Assembly: GCA_022795155.1 (NCBI GenBank)
Contig: JAAWGF010000015.1
Coordinates: 1 to 35,799 of the forward strand
DNA: 35,799 nucleotides
Origin: Bacilli bacterium
GTDB taxonomy: Bacteria > Bacillota_I > Bacilli_A > RF39 > UBA660
Reading direction: 5' to 3'
The notes beneath the pieces are model-generated. The model made no database searches. It worked only from the letters and a program-made list of their open reading frames with translations, and was not told the DNA's origin. The first letter of the stretch is position 1, and each line of letters begins with the position of its first letter. The position numbers and the translations under genes were made by a program. Below, in pieces: positions 5,961 through 14,871 of the stretch.

Positions 5961-5979
5961 GTAAGTGGTGAAAGTGATA

Positions 5980-6615
5980 ATGTTAAAACTTCAAAATAAA
6001 TTGTTTATTATTAATTATAATGCTTGTGATTTAAATTATATTGACGATTTTTTGAAATACTTAAATGATAATGCTAGTAGAATAATGCGTTTTTTTAATT
6101 TAGATTGCTTACCAGAAAAAATAATTATTAATATTATAGAAAATAAACCAAAATTTGATGAAATTTATTTTGGTCAATATAAAGAACAAGCCTATGATTT
6201 TGCTTTTGGTTTTGCTGAAAATAATACAATAAATTATATATCATTTTGTGAATTTAATAATGTGCCTAAACATCTTAATGATACATATGATTATTATAAA
6301 AAAACAATTGTCCATGAATTTGTTCATATTTGTAATCAAGTGTTTAGTAAATTTTTTGTTCCTTTTTTAAGTGAAGGTTTAGCGGTTTATTTAAGTGGGC
6401 AATTAGATAATATTAATATAAAATTTAATTATACTAAAGAAAAATTAATTAATGGGCGTATTAATTATAGACAATACTATTTATTTGTAAAATATATAAT
6501 TGAAAATTATAATCATGATTTTGTTTTAAATTTATATAAAAGTGAAGAATTTTTTTATGAGAATTTTGATAAATTATATGATGAAGTTAGAAATTATTAT
6601 GAAAGTTATAATTGA
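5980..6615 (+). CDS. Putative zinc metallopeptidase (HExxH...E, gluzincin-like)
   Basis: A protein of about 211 residues. ATG 5980 is preferred because GGTGA lies about 8 bases upstream; GTG codons at 5965, 5968 and 5974 are in frame. HEFVH (His112-His116) followed by SEGLAVY (Glu132) gives the two histidines and distal glutamate of a gluzincin zinc site, as in peptidase-MA-like and other small M1-related peptidases. There is no signal peptide, so it is probably cytoplasmic. The C-terminus is Tyr/Asn-rich (NYRQYYLFVKYIIENYNHDF). The substrate is unknown. It has its own promoter and a terminator that contains its stop codon. Confidence 0.75.
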   Translation: MLKLQNKLFIINYNACDLNYIDDFLKYLNDNASRIMRFFNLDCLPEKIIINIIENKPKFDEIYFGQYKEQAYDFAFGFAENNTINYISFCEFNNVPKHLNDTYDYYKKTIVHEFVHICNQVFSKFFVPFLSEGLAVYLSGQLDNINIKFNYTKEKLINGRINYRQYYLFVKYIIENYNHDFVLNLYKSEEFFYENFDKLYDEVRNYYESYN

Positions 6616-6635
6616 TTTATAACTTTCTTTTTTTT
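6601..6635 (+). terminator. Terminator overlapping the end of the peptidase gene
   Basis: GAAAGTTATAA (6601-6611) pairs perfectly with TTATAACTTTC (6617-6627), then eight T. The TGA stop lies in the loop. Confidence 0.85.
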
Positions 6636-6677
6636 ATGAATTATTATATAATGTTAAAAGAAAGTGTCGTGTTTTTT

Positions 6678-8525
6678 ATGCAATTGTTAGATAAAATTAA
6701 TAATTCAACTGATATAAAAAGTTTAAATTTATCAGAATTAAATCAGTTATCGCTGGAAATTAGAGAGTTTTTAATAAATAATATATCTAAAACAGGTGGT
6801 CATTTAGCATCTAATCTAGGTGTTGTTGAATTAACAATTGCGCTTCTATATAATTTCGATTTTACTAACGATAAAATTGTTTTTGATGTTGGACATCAAA
6901 GTTATGTATATAAAATTTTAACAGATAGGAAACAAAGATTTAATACTTTGAGACGATATAAGGGGTTAAGTGGATTCCCTAAAAGAGAAGAAAGTAAATT
7001 TGATTTTTTTGATACAGGTCATAGTAGTAATTCCATTTCGGCTAGTTTGGGTATGGCTAGGGCTAGAGATTTAAAAGGTGAAGACTATAATATCATTTCT
7101 GTAATTGGTGATGGAGCACTAACAGGTGGTATGGTTTACGAAGCTTTAAATGATTTGGGTTTTAATCATAGTAAAATGCTTATTATTTTAAACGATAATG
7201 AAATGAGTATATCTGTAAATGTTGGGGGCTTGCAAAAATGTTTAAATAAGGTAAGGCTTACACCATCATATAATAAATTAAAGGAAAAAGTTCATTATAA
7301 ATTAGATCGCAAAAATAGTAATAAGTTAGTTAATATTGTAAGGAAAATTAAAAATAGTTTTAAAAGTCTTTTTTTTACACCAATATTTTTTGAAGATTTA
7401 GGCATTCGTTATATTGGACCTATTGATGGCAATAATATTAAGGATTTAAATAAGATATTGAAAAAAATAAAAAATTTAAATGAGCCAATCGTTTTACATG
7501 TTGTTACAACCAAGGGATTAGGCTATTTGCCTGCCTTACAAAATCCTAATCAATTTCATGCTGTTTCTAAATTTGATATTAAAACAGGAAAAATATCTAA
7601 GCCAAGTGGCTTAACATATTCTGAAGCATTTGGTTCGTCTTTAGTTAGTTTAGCCAAAAATAATAAAAAAATTGTTGCTATCACAGCTTCGATGGTTACA
7701 GGAACTGGTTTAGGTGAATTTTCAGAAATTTATCCTAATCGCCTTTTTGATGTTGGTATTACGGAGGAACATGCTGTTACATTAGCAGGAGGTATGGCTA
7801 CTAATGGTTTAAAACCTATTTTTGTGTGCTATTCAACTTTTTTACAGCGAGGTTTTGATCAGTTGCTTATGGATGTTTGTTTACAAAATTTACCAGTTGT
7901 TTTTGCGATTGATCGAGCTGGGTTAGTTGGGAATGATGGTAAAACACATCAAGGAATTTTCGATTTGTCATATTTAAATATGATGCCTAATATGGAAATT
8001 TTAACCCCTAAATGTGTTGAAGAAATGTCGGTTTTCCTAGAATATGCATTTAGTAAAAATAATCCTATATCTATCCGTTATCCAAAGGGTAGAAATACTT
8101 ATAAATTAGTTCCTATAAAAAAAATAAAAAATGGTAAATGGGAAATGATTAGTGATGGAGATAAAGTCATAATTCTAGCTACTGGGAAAATGGTTGAATT
8201 AGCTTGCTTAGCTAAACAAAAACTTCCTAAAAAATATAATCCAATTATTATTAATGCCTTATTTATTAAGCCTTTAGATAAAGAATATTTAAAGAAAATC
8301 GTCAAACAAAATTATAATGTTCTAACATTAGAAGATAACAATATTATTGGTGGATTTGGACAACAGGTATTATATGAATTAAATAATTTGGGCTTTAGGC
8401 AAAAAATTAAAATTTTGGGTTATCAAGATAAATTTATTGATCATGGAACTATTGATGAATTATTAGTTCAAGAACATATGGATATAAATAGTATTATATT
8501 GGAGATAAAAAATTTATATAAATAA
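6678..8525 (+). CDS. dxs: 1-deoxy-D-xylulose-5-phosphate synthase
   Basis: A 615-residue thiamine-diphosphate enzyme that joins pyruvate and glyceraldehyde 3-phosphate, the first step of the MEP isoprenoid pathway. The start is ATG 6678 (MQLLDKINNSTDIKSLNLSE), which aligns with the family N-terminus; the frame is open further upstream but those starts fall inside the preceding terminator. Motifs include TGGHLASNLGVVELT, FDVGHQSYVYK, the ThDP/Mg site GDGALTGG...NDNEMS, YIGPIDGN, DVGITEEHAVTLAGG and RAGLVGNDGKTHQG. Length is normal. TATAAT at 6647-6652 is a likely -10. No other MEP gene is nearby. Confidence 0.96.
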   Translation: MQLLDKINNSTDIKSLNLSELNQLSLEIREFLINNISKTGGHLASNLGVVELTIALLYNFDFTNDKIVFDVGHQSYVYKILTDRKQRFNTLRRYKGLSGFPKREESKFDFFDTGHSSNSISASLGMARARDLKGEDYNIISVIGDGALTGGMVYEALNDLGFNHSKMLIILNDNEMSISVNVGGLQKCLNKVRLTPSYNKLKEKVHYKLDRKNSNKLVNIVRKIKNSFKSLFFTPIFFEDLGIRYIGPIDGNNIKDLNKILKKIKNLNEPIVLHVVTTKGLGYLPALQNPNQFHAVSKFDIKTGKISKPSGLTYSEAFGSSLVSLAKNNKKIVAITASMVTGTGLGEFSEIYPNRLFDVGITEEHAVTLAGGMATNGLKPIFVCYSTFLQRGFDQLLMDVCLQNLPVVFAIDRAGLVGNDGKTHQGIFDLSYLNMMPNMEILTPKCVEEMSVFLEYAFSKNNPISIRYPKGRNTYKLVPIKKIKNGKWEMISDGDKVIILATGKMVELACLAKQKLPKKYNPIIINALFIKPLDKEYLKKIVKQNYNVLTLEDNNIIGGFGQQVLYELNNLGFRQKIKILGYQDKFIDHGTIDELLVQEHMDINSIILEIKNLYK

Positions 8526-8526
8526 A

Positions 8527-8559
8527 AAACCGATTATTTTTTATTATTAAAATCGGTTT
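8527..8559 (-). terminator. Terminator for the minus-strand pair
   Basis: AAACCGATT (8527-8535) pairs with AATCGGTTT (8551-8559). The T-run favours the minus strand; plus-strand transcripts from dxs may also stop here. Confidence 0.6.
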
Positions 8560-8768
8560 CTAAAATCATAAACTTTAGTTTTTTGTGTTTCATTTTTATC
8601 AATATTTTTATTAAATAATGCTGTATTAAATAAGGCTTTATACATTGTATCTAATTGTCTTTTATCACCAAAAATAAAGGTACTATTAGGTATATAATAT
8701 ATACATATTATTTCATTATCATTCTCATTATTTTTGTTTCTTAATATTGCAATCGCATAATCATTCAT
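8547..8768 (-). CDS. Hypothetical small protein
   Basis: A 73-residue protein of unknown function, starting at ATG 8768. This overlaps the end of the upstream minus-strand gene by 8 bases, so the two are translationally coupled. It is soluble, Asn-rich and without cysteine clusters. It has a possible beta strand pair (EIICIYYIPNSTFIFGDKRQ) followed by a helix (DTMYKALFNTALFN). Its stop codon lies inside the terminator hairpin. No family is recognised. Confidence 0.6.
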   Translation of the reverse strand: MNDYAIAILRNKNNENDNEIICIYYIPNSTFIFGDKRQLDTMYKALFNTALFNKNIDKNETQKTKVYDFRNRF

Positions 8769-8946
8769 TAGCGGCTACCCATTCGCGATTTATATCATCA
8801 TTAATTAATTCTCCAATATCAATGATTTTACCATTTATTTGGATTCTAAGAAGCGTTTTGACTGGATTTTCTTCTGATTTAATTATGCCATAAAGTGAAT
8901 ACTCGTTATTTTCAAATATGATTACATCTTTGTAGTAATTTGACAT
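8761..8946 (-). CDS. Hypothetical small protein
   Basis: A 61-residue protein starting at ATG 8946 (MSNYYKDVIIFENNEYSLYG) after AAGGAGG in the CCTCCTT of 8953-8959. It is mostly beta-type (IFENNEYSLYGIIKSEENPV, LLRIQINGKIIDIGELIND) and ends NREWVAANE. A near-perfect promoter lies upstream on the same strand. The tight coupling with the next gene suggests the two products act together. Unknown family. Confidence 0.65.
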   Translation of the reverse strand: MSNYYKDVIIFENNEYSLYGIIKSEENPVKTLLRIQINGKIIDIGELINDDINREWVAANE

Positions 8947-8971
8947 AAAAATCCTCCTTTTTTGTTCTTGT

Positions 8972-9000
8972 ATTATAAACAAATTTAATAAAAATGTCAA
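8972..9000 (-). promoter_or_regulatory. Strong promoter of the minus-strand pair
   Basis: On the minus strand: TTGACA (9000-8995), 17 bases, then TATAAT (8977-8972). Confidence 0.8.
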
Positions 9001-9098
9001 TTATATAATATTATATGTATACAAAAATTTTTAAAATATAATATTAGTATAAATATGTAATTATGTGTGATACAATATTTTAAGGATTAGGTGATTTT

Positions 9099-9662
9099 AT
9101 GAGGTGTAAATATTGTAATTGTTTATTAGAAGAGTGTGATAATGGTGTTTGTCGTTGGTGTGGTAAGGATAATAATATCAATATTAATTCTAAATTTATA
9201 AATAAAACTTATGAAGAAATAAATCATGAACACATTAAAAATGAAGAATTTACGACAACAAATGATGATTTGGATAATCAATTAATAAAAGATTATATTG
9301 GGCCAAATTATCAAAATTTAATACGAGGTGGTTTTTCTTTGCCAGCTCTCTTATTTGGAACATATTATTTTTGTTATCGCAAATTTTGGATATTAGGGAT
9401 TATTTCTTTTTTTATTAGTCTTTTGGTAGGCATTTTTGGAATCGTTTTTACAAGACTAGTAGGAGGGTTTATTTTTAAGGATAGTTATATTGATTTTGTC
9501 AGAAGAAAAATAACACAATATCGCTTTGATTATCCCAACTATTCTTATCGGCAATTAAGTGGTATGTGTGAAACTAATGGTGGTGTTAGTATTGGCTTTC
9601 TTGTTTTTCCAATAATATTATATATAATTATTATTTTAATATTTATAATGTTTATGAAGTAA
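9099..9662 (+). CDS. Zinc-ribbon membrane protein (DUF2628-like)
   Basis: A 187-residue protein with an N-terminal zinc ribbon of two cysteine pairs (CKYCNC...CRWCG, residues 3-23). An acidic linker follows, then a membrane half. That half starts with FSLPALLFGTYYFCYRKFWI, a pattern seen in DUF2628-type proteins, and has three or four hydrophobic helices, the last being GFLVFPIILYIIIILIFIMF. An extended -10 (TGA TACAAT at 9068-9076) and a TAGGTG ribosome site precede ATG 9099. Function unknown. It is flanked by terminators and therefore probably monocistronic. Confidence 0.75.
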   Translation: MRCKYCNCLLEECDNGVCRWCGKDNNININSKFINKTYEEINHEHIKNEEFTTTNDDLDNQLIKDYIGPNYQNLIRGGFSLPALLFGTYYFCYRKFWILGIISFFISLLVGIFGIVFTRLVGGFIFKDSYIDFVRRKITQYRFDYPNYSYRQLSGMCETNGGVSIGFLVFPIILYIIIILIFIMFMK

Positions 9663-9669
9663 TATAAAT

Positions 9670-9692
9670 AGAAGAAAATTCTTCTTTTTTTC
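9670..9692 (+). terminator. Terminator after the zinc-ribbon membrane protein
   Basis: AGAAG (9670-9674) pairs with CTTCT (9681-9685), with more A/T pairs inside and TTTTTTC following. Confidence 0.6.
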
Positions 9693-9809
9693 TTGAATTA
9701 CAAACAAATGTATGCTATTATATATTTATAAAAAGTATTTCAAAAATTATAAATTGTGTTATAATAATGACAATTTTTGTTGAAACTATATAAGTATAGA
9801 GGTGAGAGT

Positions 9810-12620
9810 ATGGATAAAATAATTGTAAAAGGGGCAAGGGAAAACAATTTAAAAAATATTGATATAGAATTACCTAAAAATAAATTAATTGTTATGACAG
9901 GGGTAAGTGGTAGTGGAAAAAGTAGCTTGGCTTTTGATACAATTTATGCGGAAGGACAAAGACGTTATGTTGAAAGTTTAAGTGCTTATGCCCGTCAATT
10001 TTTAGGTGGAACAGATAAACCCGATGTTGATTCGATTGAGGGTTTAAGTCCTGCTATTAGTATTGATCAAAAAACAACTAATAAAAACCCACGAAGTACA
10101 GTTGGAACGGTAACAGAAATATATGATTATTTGCGACTTTTATATGCTCGAATTGGTGTACCATATTGTCCAAATCATCATAAACCGATTACTAGTCAAA
10201 GTATTGAAGAAATGACCATTCAAGTTATGAATCTAAGTGTTGGAACTAAAATTAGGGTTATGGCACCAGTTATTCATGGAGAAAAAGGTACTTTTAAAGA
10301 TTTAATTGATGGTTTTCGTAAAGATGGTTATGTTCGTATTTGTGTTGATGGTGAAGAATATGATTTATCTAGTGAGTTTGAATTATCTAAAACAAAAAAA
10401 CATAATATTGAAGTGATAATTGATCGACTTATAATTAAACCAGAAATTCGAAGTCGTTTATATGAATCAATTGAAAATGCTTGTAAATTATCACGCGGTA
10501 AAGTTCTAATTAATGTGGTTAATGGCGAAGATTTTTTAATGAGTGAAAAATATGCTTGTCCAGATTGCGATTTTTCATTACCTGAATTAGAACCAAGAAT
10601 GTTTTCTTTTAATGCACCTTATGGGGCTTGTTCTGATTGTAAAGGTTTAGGTATTAAATATAAAATTGATGAAGATTTAGTTATTCCTAACCGTGAGCTT
10701 AGCATTAATGCTGGGGCTATTGTAGCTGTTAATACTGATGAATCAAATAATATTACCAATACTGAATTAAATACGGTCGCATCTTTTTATGGAATTGATT
10801 TAAATAAGCCAGTTAAAGATTTAAAAAAGGAAGAATTAAATATTATTTTATACGGTTCAAAAGATATATTGGAATTTAATTATTCTTCTAAAACCGGTAA
10901 TACTAGAACAAAGAAGGATTATTTTGAGGGTATAATTACTAATTTAGAAAGACGTTATATTGAAACAAAAAGTGCTTGGATTAGAGAGTGGATTGAACAG
11001 TATATGACAGAATTAGAATGTCCAACCTGTAAGGGAGCAAGATTAGATTCTTCTGTTTTATCTGTTTTAGTTGGTAAAAAAAATATTTATGAACTTACAA
11101 AACTTAGTATTAGAGAATTACATAATTTTTTTAAAAATTTAAAATTAAATAAACAGCAAACAGAAATTTCTGAACTAATTATTAAAGAAATTAATTCGCG
11201 TTTAGAATTTTTAATTAACGTGGGTATTGAATATTTAACTTTAAATCGAAGTGCAGGAACATTATCAGGCGGTGAAGCTCAAAGAATTCGTTTAGCAACG
11301 CAGATTGGGTCACGTTTAACGGGGGTTTTATATGTTTTGGATGAACCAAGTATTGGTTTACATCAAAGAGATAATGCTCGATTAATTAATTCGATGTTAG
11401 AGATGCGTGATTTAGGTAATACCTTAATTGTTGTTGAGCATGATACTGATACGATGATGGCTTGTGATTATTTAGTTGATATTGGACCAAAAGCTGGGAT
11501 TCATGGTGGTGAAGTGGTTGCTTGTGGAACTCCTTCTGAAGTCATGAAAAATCCTAATAGCTTAACAGGAAAATATTTAAGTGGTAAATTAAAAATAGAA
11601 GTTCCAAAGTCAAGAAGAAAAGGAAATAAAAAATATTTGGAAATTAAAGGGGCAAAAGAAAATAATTTAAAAAATATTAATGTAAAATTTCCACTTGGGA
11701 CACTAATTTGTGTAACAGGGGTAAGTGGAAGTGGTAAAAGTAGTTTAGTCAATGAGATTTTATATAAAGCGGTTGCTAGTAATTTATATCGCACTAAATT
11801 AAAACCAGGTCAACATAAAACAATTAAAGGTTTAGAAAATATTGATAAAGTTATTGATATTTCACAAACACCAATTGGTCGTACACCAAGAAGTAATCCC
11901 GCAACCTATACAGGGGTATTTGATGATATAAGAGATGTTTTTACAGAAACGAAAGAAGCTAAATTACGTGGTTATGATAAAGGAAGATTTTCTTTTAATG
12001 TCAAGGGCGGGCGCTGTGAAGCTTGCTTTGGTGATGGTGTCAAAAAAATAGAAATGCATTTCTTACCTGATGTTTATGTACCTTGTGAAGTATGTGGTGG
12101 TACACGTTATAATAGTGAGACTTTAGAAGTAAAATATAAGGGTAAAAGTATTTATGATGTCTTAGAAATGCTGGTTGAGGAAGCACTAGAATTTTTTGAA
12201 AATGTTCCTAAAGTTAAAAGTAAATTACAAATGCTTATGGATGTTGGTTTATCTTATGTTAAACTAGGTCAGAGTGCTCCAACTTTAAGTGGTGGCGAAG
12301 CAGGACGTGTTAAACTTGCTAAAGAGTTACAAAAGAAACCAACCGGCAAGAGCTTATTTATTTTAGATGAACCAACAACAGGTTTACATACTGACGATAT
12401 TAAAAAATTGCTTACAATTTTAAATCGCATTGTTGATAATGGGGATACTGTTATTGTTATTGAACATAATTTAGATGTTATAAAGGTTGCTGATTATATT
12501 ATCGACTTAGGACCAGAAGGCGGTAATATGGGTGGAAATATTGTCGCCATGGGTACGCCAGAAGATATTTGCAAAGTAAAAGAAAGTTATACAGGAGAAT
12601 TTTTACGTAAATTACTGTAA
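9810..12620 (+). CDS. uvrA: Excinuclease ABC subunit A
   Basis: A 936-residue DNA damage sensor of nucleotide excision repair. UvrA dimers recognise lesions and load UvrB. It has two ABC ATPase modules, each with Walker A GVSGSGKSSL (near residues 31 and 640), signature motifs LSGGEAQRIRLATQ and LSGGEAGRVKLAKE, and Walker B LDEPSIGLH and LDEPTTGLH. Zinc sites include CPDCDFSLPELEPRMFSFN with CSDC, and CEACFGDG with CEVCGG. The start is ATG 9810 after GAGGTGAGA; an upstream in-frame ATG at 9777 lacks a ribosome site. An extended -10 (TGTTATAAT, 9757-9765) lies upstream. Length is normal. uvrB is not adjacent. Confidence 0.97.
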   Translation: MDKIIVKGARENNLKNIDIELPKNKLIVMTGVSGSGKSSLAFDTIYAEGQRRYVESLSAYARQFLGGTDKPDVDSIEGLSPAISIDQKTTNKNPRSTVGTVTEIYDYLRLLYARIGVPYCPNHHKPITSQSIEEMTIQVMNLSVGTKIRVMAPVIHGEKGTFKDLIDGFRKDGYVRICVDGEEYDLSSEFELSKTKKHNIEVIIDRLIIKPEIRSRLYESIENACKLSRGKVLINVVNGEDFLMSEKYACPDCDFSLPELEPRMFSFNAPYGACSDCKGLGIKYKIDEDLVIPNRELSINAGAIVAVNTDESNNITNTELNTVASFYGIDLNKPVKDLKKEELNIILYGSKDILEFNYSSKTGNTRTKKDYFEGIITNLERRYIETKSAWIREWIEQYMTELECPTCKGARLDSSVLSVLVGKKNIYELTKLSIRELHNFFKNLKLNKQQTEISELIIKEINSRLEFLINVGIEYLTLNRSAGTLSGGEAQRIRLATQIGSRLTGVLYVLDEPSIGLHQRDNARLINSMLEMRDLGNTLIVVEHDTDTMMACDYLVDIGPKAGIHGGEVVACGTPSEVMKNPNSLTGKYLSGKLKIEVPKSRRKGNKKYLEIKGAKENNLKNINVKFPLGTLICVTGVSGSGKSSLVNEILYKAVASNLYRTKLKPGQHKTIKGLENIDKVIDISQTPIGRTPRSNPATYTGVFDDIRDVFTETKEAKLRGYDKGRFSFNVKGGRCEACFGDGVKKIEMHFLPDVYVPCEVCGGTRYNSETLEVKYKGKSIYDVLEMLVEEALEFFENVPKVKSKLQMLMDVGLSYVKLGQSAPTLSGGEAGRVKLAKELQKKPTGKSLFILDEPTTGLHTDDIKKLLTILNRIVDNGDTVIVIEHNLDVIKVADYIIDLGPEGGNMGGNIVAMGTPEDICKVKESYTGEFLRKLL

Positions 12621-12638
12621 TAGAACAAGAATAGTCTA

Positions 12639-12667
12639 TTGTATTATTTTTGTTTTTTTGCTATAAT
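12639..12667 (+). promoter_or_regulatory. Promoter of the membrane-anchored gene after uvrA
   Basis: TTGTAT (12639-12644), 17 bases, TATAAT (12662-12667). A weak uvrA terminator hairpin (AATAGA/TCTATT, 12619-12640) overlaps its 5' edge. Confidence 0.6.
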
Positions 12668-12691
12668 TGTTATGTTTAAGGGGAGAATTAT

Positions 12692-13789
12692 ATGAATTTA
12701 GCAAATGTTAATAAAAAATTATTTAAATATATGTTTATCGTAATAGGCGCTTTTGTTGGTATATTGTTGATTATTGGTATTGTAAAATTAATGGTTGGTA
12801 ATAAATTGAGTTACCAAAAAATTGAAGATAAGATGCAGAAGGCAGCTTTAGAATATTTAAATGATAAAGATACAGACGCGTCATTACCAACTGGCAATGA
12901 GGTAGTTAGTATTGATATAGAAGATTTAGTTGCTAACAAAAACATAAAAGAGTTAAGAAAGTATGTTAAAGATAAAAATGTTGCTTGTACTGGTAATGTT
13001 GTTGTTAGAAAACAGAACGACGAGTATCTATATATCCCTTATTTAGATTGCGGTGATGCTTATAAAACAACAAATCTAAATGATTATATTATTAATAAGC
13101 AGGGAACAGTTGAATCTGGTGATGGATTATATCATATAAATAATGAGTACATTTATAGAGGCGAATATGTTAATAATTATGTTAGCTTTGCTGGACAATT
13201 ATGGAGAATTCTAAAAATTGATGCTGATGGTAATATTAAATTATTACAAGATGAAACAAAGTTGAAACGACCTTGGGATAATAGATATAATGTTGAAGCT
13301 AAATCATCAGTTGGTATTAACGATTATGAATTAAGTAGGATAAACAAAACGTTAAATGAATTATTTAATGAAATTTTTAGTTCTGATGATAAAAAATATA
13401 TTACATCCAAAAATTTATGTATAGGTAAAAGATTTATGGGTGATACAACAAAAGATGGTCAAACAGAGTGTGCCAAAGTATTAGAAAATCAAAAAATTGG
13501 TTTAATTCAAATAGATGAATATTTAATAGTTAGTCTTGACTCTAATTGTACTAAGATAAGATCGGGTGCCTGTCAAAATTATAACTATCTTTCTAAATAT
13601 AGAGAAGGTTGGTGGAGCATTACCCCAAATGCGGTTGATACTTCTAATGTCTATGAAATATATGGTGGTATATCTAATACTTCTAATGCTAATATTTATA
13701 AACTTGTTAGGGCTAGTATTTACTTAAATAGTGATATTATTTATGTATCGGGCGATGGAAGTCAATCAAATCCTTATGTATTTAAATAA
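12692..13789 (+). CDS. Membrane-anchored extracytoplasmic protein, pilin-like N-terminus
   Basis: A 365-residue protein. A basic N-terminus and one strong helix (MFIVIGAFVGILLIIGIVKL, residues about 14-33) are followed by YQKIEDKMQKAALEYLNDKD. That layout resembles pseudopilin stalks but lacks a clear prepilin peptidase site. The extracytoplasmic part has paired cysteines (NVACTGN, LDCGDA, NLCIGKR, TECAK, DSNCTK, GACQN) that could form disulfides. It also has a segment VSFAGQLWRILKIDADGNIK and a tail with EGWWSITPN and SGDGSQSNPYVFK. The tail recalls surface modules found many times in uncultured Bacillota. I cannot name the family. It has its own promoter and terminator. Confidence 0.7.
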   Translation: MNLANVNKKLFKYMFIVIGAFVGILLIIGIVKLMVGNKLSYQKIEDKMQKAALEYLNDKDTDASLPTGNEVVSIDIEDLVANKNIKELRKYVKDKNVACTGNVVVRKQNDEYLYIPYLDCGDAYKTTNLNDYIINKQGTVESGDGLYHINNEYIYRGEYVNNYVSFAGQLWRILKIDADGNIKLLQDETKLKRPWDNRYNVEAKSSVGINDYELSRINKTLNELFNEIFSSDDKKYITSKNLCIGKRFMGDTTKDGQTECAKVLENQKIGLIQIDEYLIVSLDSNCTKIRSGACQNYNYLSKYREGWWSITPNAVDTSNVYEIYGGISNTSNANIYKLVRASIYLNSDIIYVSGDGSQSNPYVFK

Positions 13790-13812
13790 AAGTGGATGTT
13801 AATTCCACTTTT
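13788..13812. terminator. Bidirectional terminator between converging genes
   Basis: AAAAGTGGA (13788-13796) pairs with TCCACTTTT (13804-13812). It separates the plus-strand gene ending at 13789 from the minus-strand gene ending at 13799. Confidence 0.65.
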
Positions 13813-14752
13813 GTTGTAATTTATAGCCTTGATAAGAATTTCTATGTGTTAGTTGTTTATCTATATCGTTAAGGACGCAAAATTTTTTTATTAACCAAGT
13901 GGGCTCAATTAAATATTCTTTGACAGGATCACCAGTTATTCTATTAATGACAATTTCCGGTCTTAAATATTCCAATTGTTCACATACAATATCAATATAT
14001 TGTTCTTTTGTTAAAATATGAAATTGCTTTTTATTATATAATTCTGCTAGTTTTGTATTTTTTAAAATATGTAACATATGTATTTTAACACCCTGAATAT
14101 CTAAAGAGTTTATATATTTTACTGTTTCAACCATCATTTCTTTAGTTTCAAAAGGAAGACCATTTATAATATGTACAACGACATTAATCTTATGTTTCCT
14201 TAACTTATTTACCATATCCTCAAATGTTTGTAGACTGTGACATCTATTAATTAATAAAGATGTTTTTTTATGAATTGTCTGCAATCCTAGTTCAATTGTA
14301 AGAAATGTTTTTTTAGAAAGCCCCTCTAAATATTCTAAACATTCATCGGTAATAGCATCAGGCCGTGTCGCAATTGATAGACCGACAACATTTGGTAATT
14401 TCAAAATACTTTCATATTTTTCTTTTAAAACATCAATTGGTGCATAAGTGTTAGTATGAGCCTGAAAATAACCAATATATTTTGCTTTTGGCCATTTTTG
14501 ATGTAGCTTAGTTTTTATTTCAGTAAATTGTGTTATCAAATCGTCATTTTTATTTCCAGCGAAATCACCACTTCCGGAATTTGAACAATAAATACACCCA
14601 CCATAACCAACCGTTCCATCGATATTTGGGCAAGAAAAACCAGCATTTAAACTGACTTTGAATATCTTACTACCAAATTTTTGCTTATAAAAATAATCTA
14701 AAGTATGATATCTTTTATTATTATCAGAATATTTAAATGGATTCTTTAACAT
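13799..14752 (-). CDS. TIGR01212-family radical SAM protein (YhcC-like)
   Basis: A protein of about 317 residues. The iron-sulfur site is SCPNIDGTVGYGGCIYCSNSG, a widely spaced Cys followed by CxxC as in TIGR01212/YhcC, rather than the compact CxxxCxxC. Later family segments are IGYFQAHTNTYAP, VVGLSIATRPDAI, ELGLQTIHKKTSLLINRCHS, VVVHIINGLPFETKEMM and GVKIHMLHILKNTKLAELY, ending with NRITGDP. The start ATG at about 14752 follows AGGTG; an in-frame GTG lies 9 bases upstream. The reaction of this family is not firmly established. It stands alone and is transcribed against its neighbours. Confidence 0.9.
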   Translation of the reverse strand: MLKNPFKYSDNNKRYHTLDYFYKQKFGSKIFKVSLNAGFSCPNIDGTVGYGGCIYCSNSGSGDFAGNKNDDLITQFTEIKTKLHQKWPKAKYIGYFQAHTNTYAPIDVLKEKYESILKLPNVVGLSIATRPDAITDECLEYLEGLSKKTFLTIELGLQTIHKKTSLLINRCHSLQTFEDMVNKLRKHKINVVVHIINGLPFETKEMMVETVKYINSLDIQGVKIHMLHILKNTKLAELYNKKQFHILTKEQYIDIVCEQLEYLRPEIVINRITGDPVKEYLIEPTWLIKKFCVLNDIDKQLTHRNSYQGYKLQQKWN

Positions 14753-14823
14753 TTTTATCACCTAGTCAATTATAACATGCATTATCATTTGTGTAAAATT
14801 GATGAAATTATTATTATTTATCT

Positions 14824-14852
14824 TTGCTATAATTTTTTTTTTTTGTTATAAT
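14824..14852 (+). promoter_or_regulatory. Promoter of the YfcC-type transporter
   Basis: TTGCTA (14824-14829), 17 bases including a 12-T run, TATAAT (14847-14852), 20 bases before the start codon. Confidence 0.6.
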
Positions 14853-14871
14853 TATTAAGGAGGATAGAGAT

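Noticed and set aside
5965..5979. Upstream GTG starts for the gluzincin-like peptidase
   Set aside because: They overlap the only plausible ribosome site for ATG 5980 and lie within a few bases of the -10 element.
11501..11794. Minus-strand open frame inside uvrA
   Set aside because: It lies wholly within a highly conserved uvrA segment and has no initiation signal.
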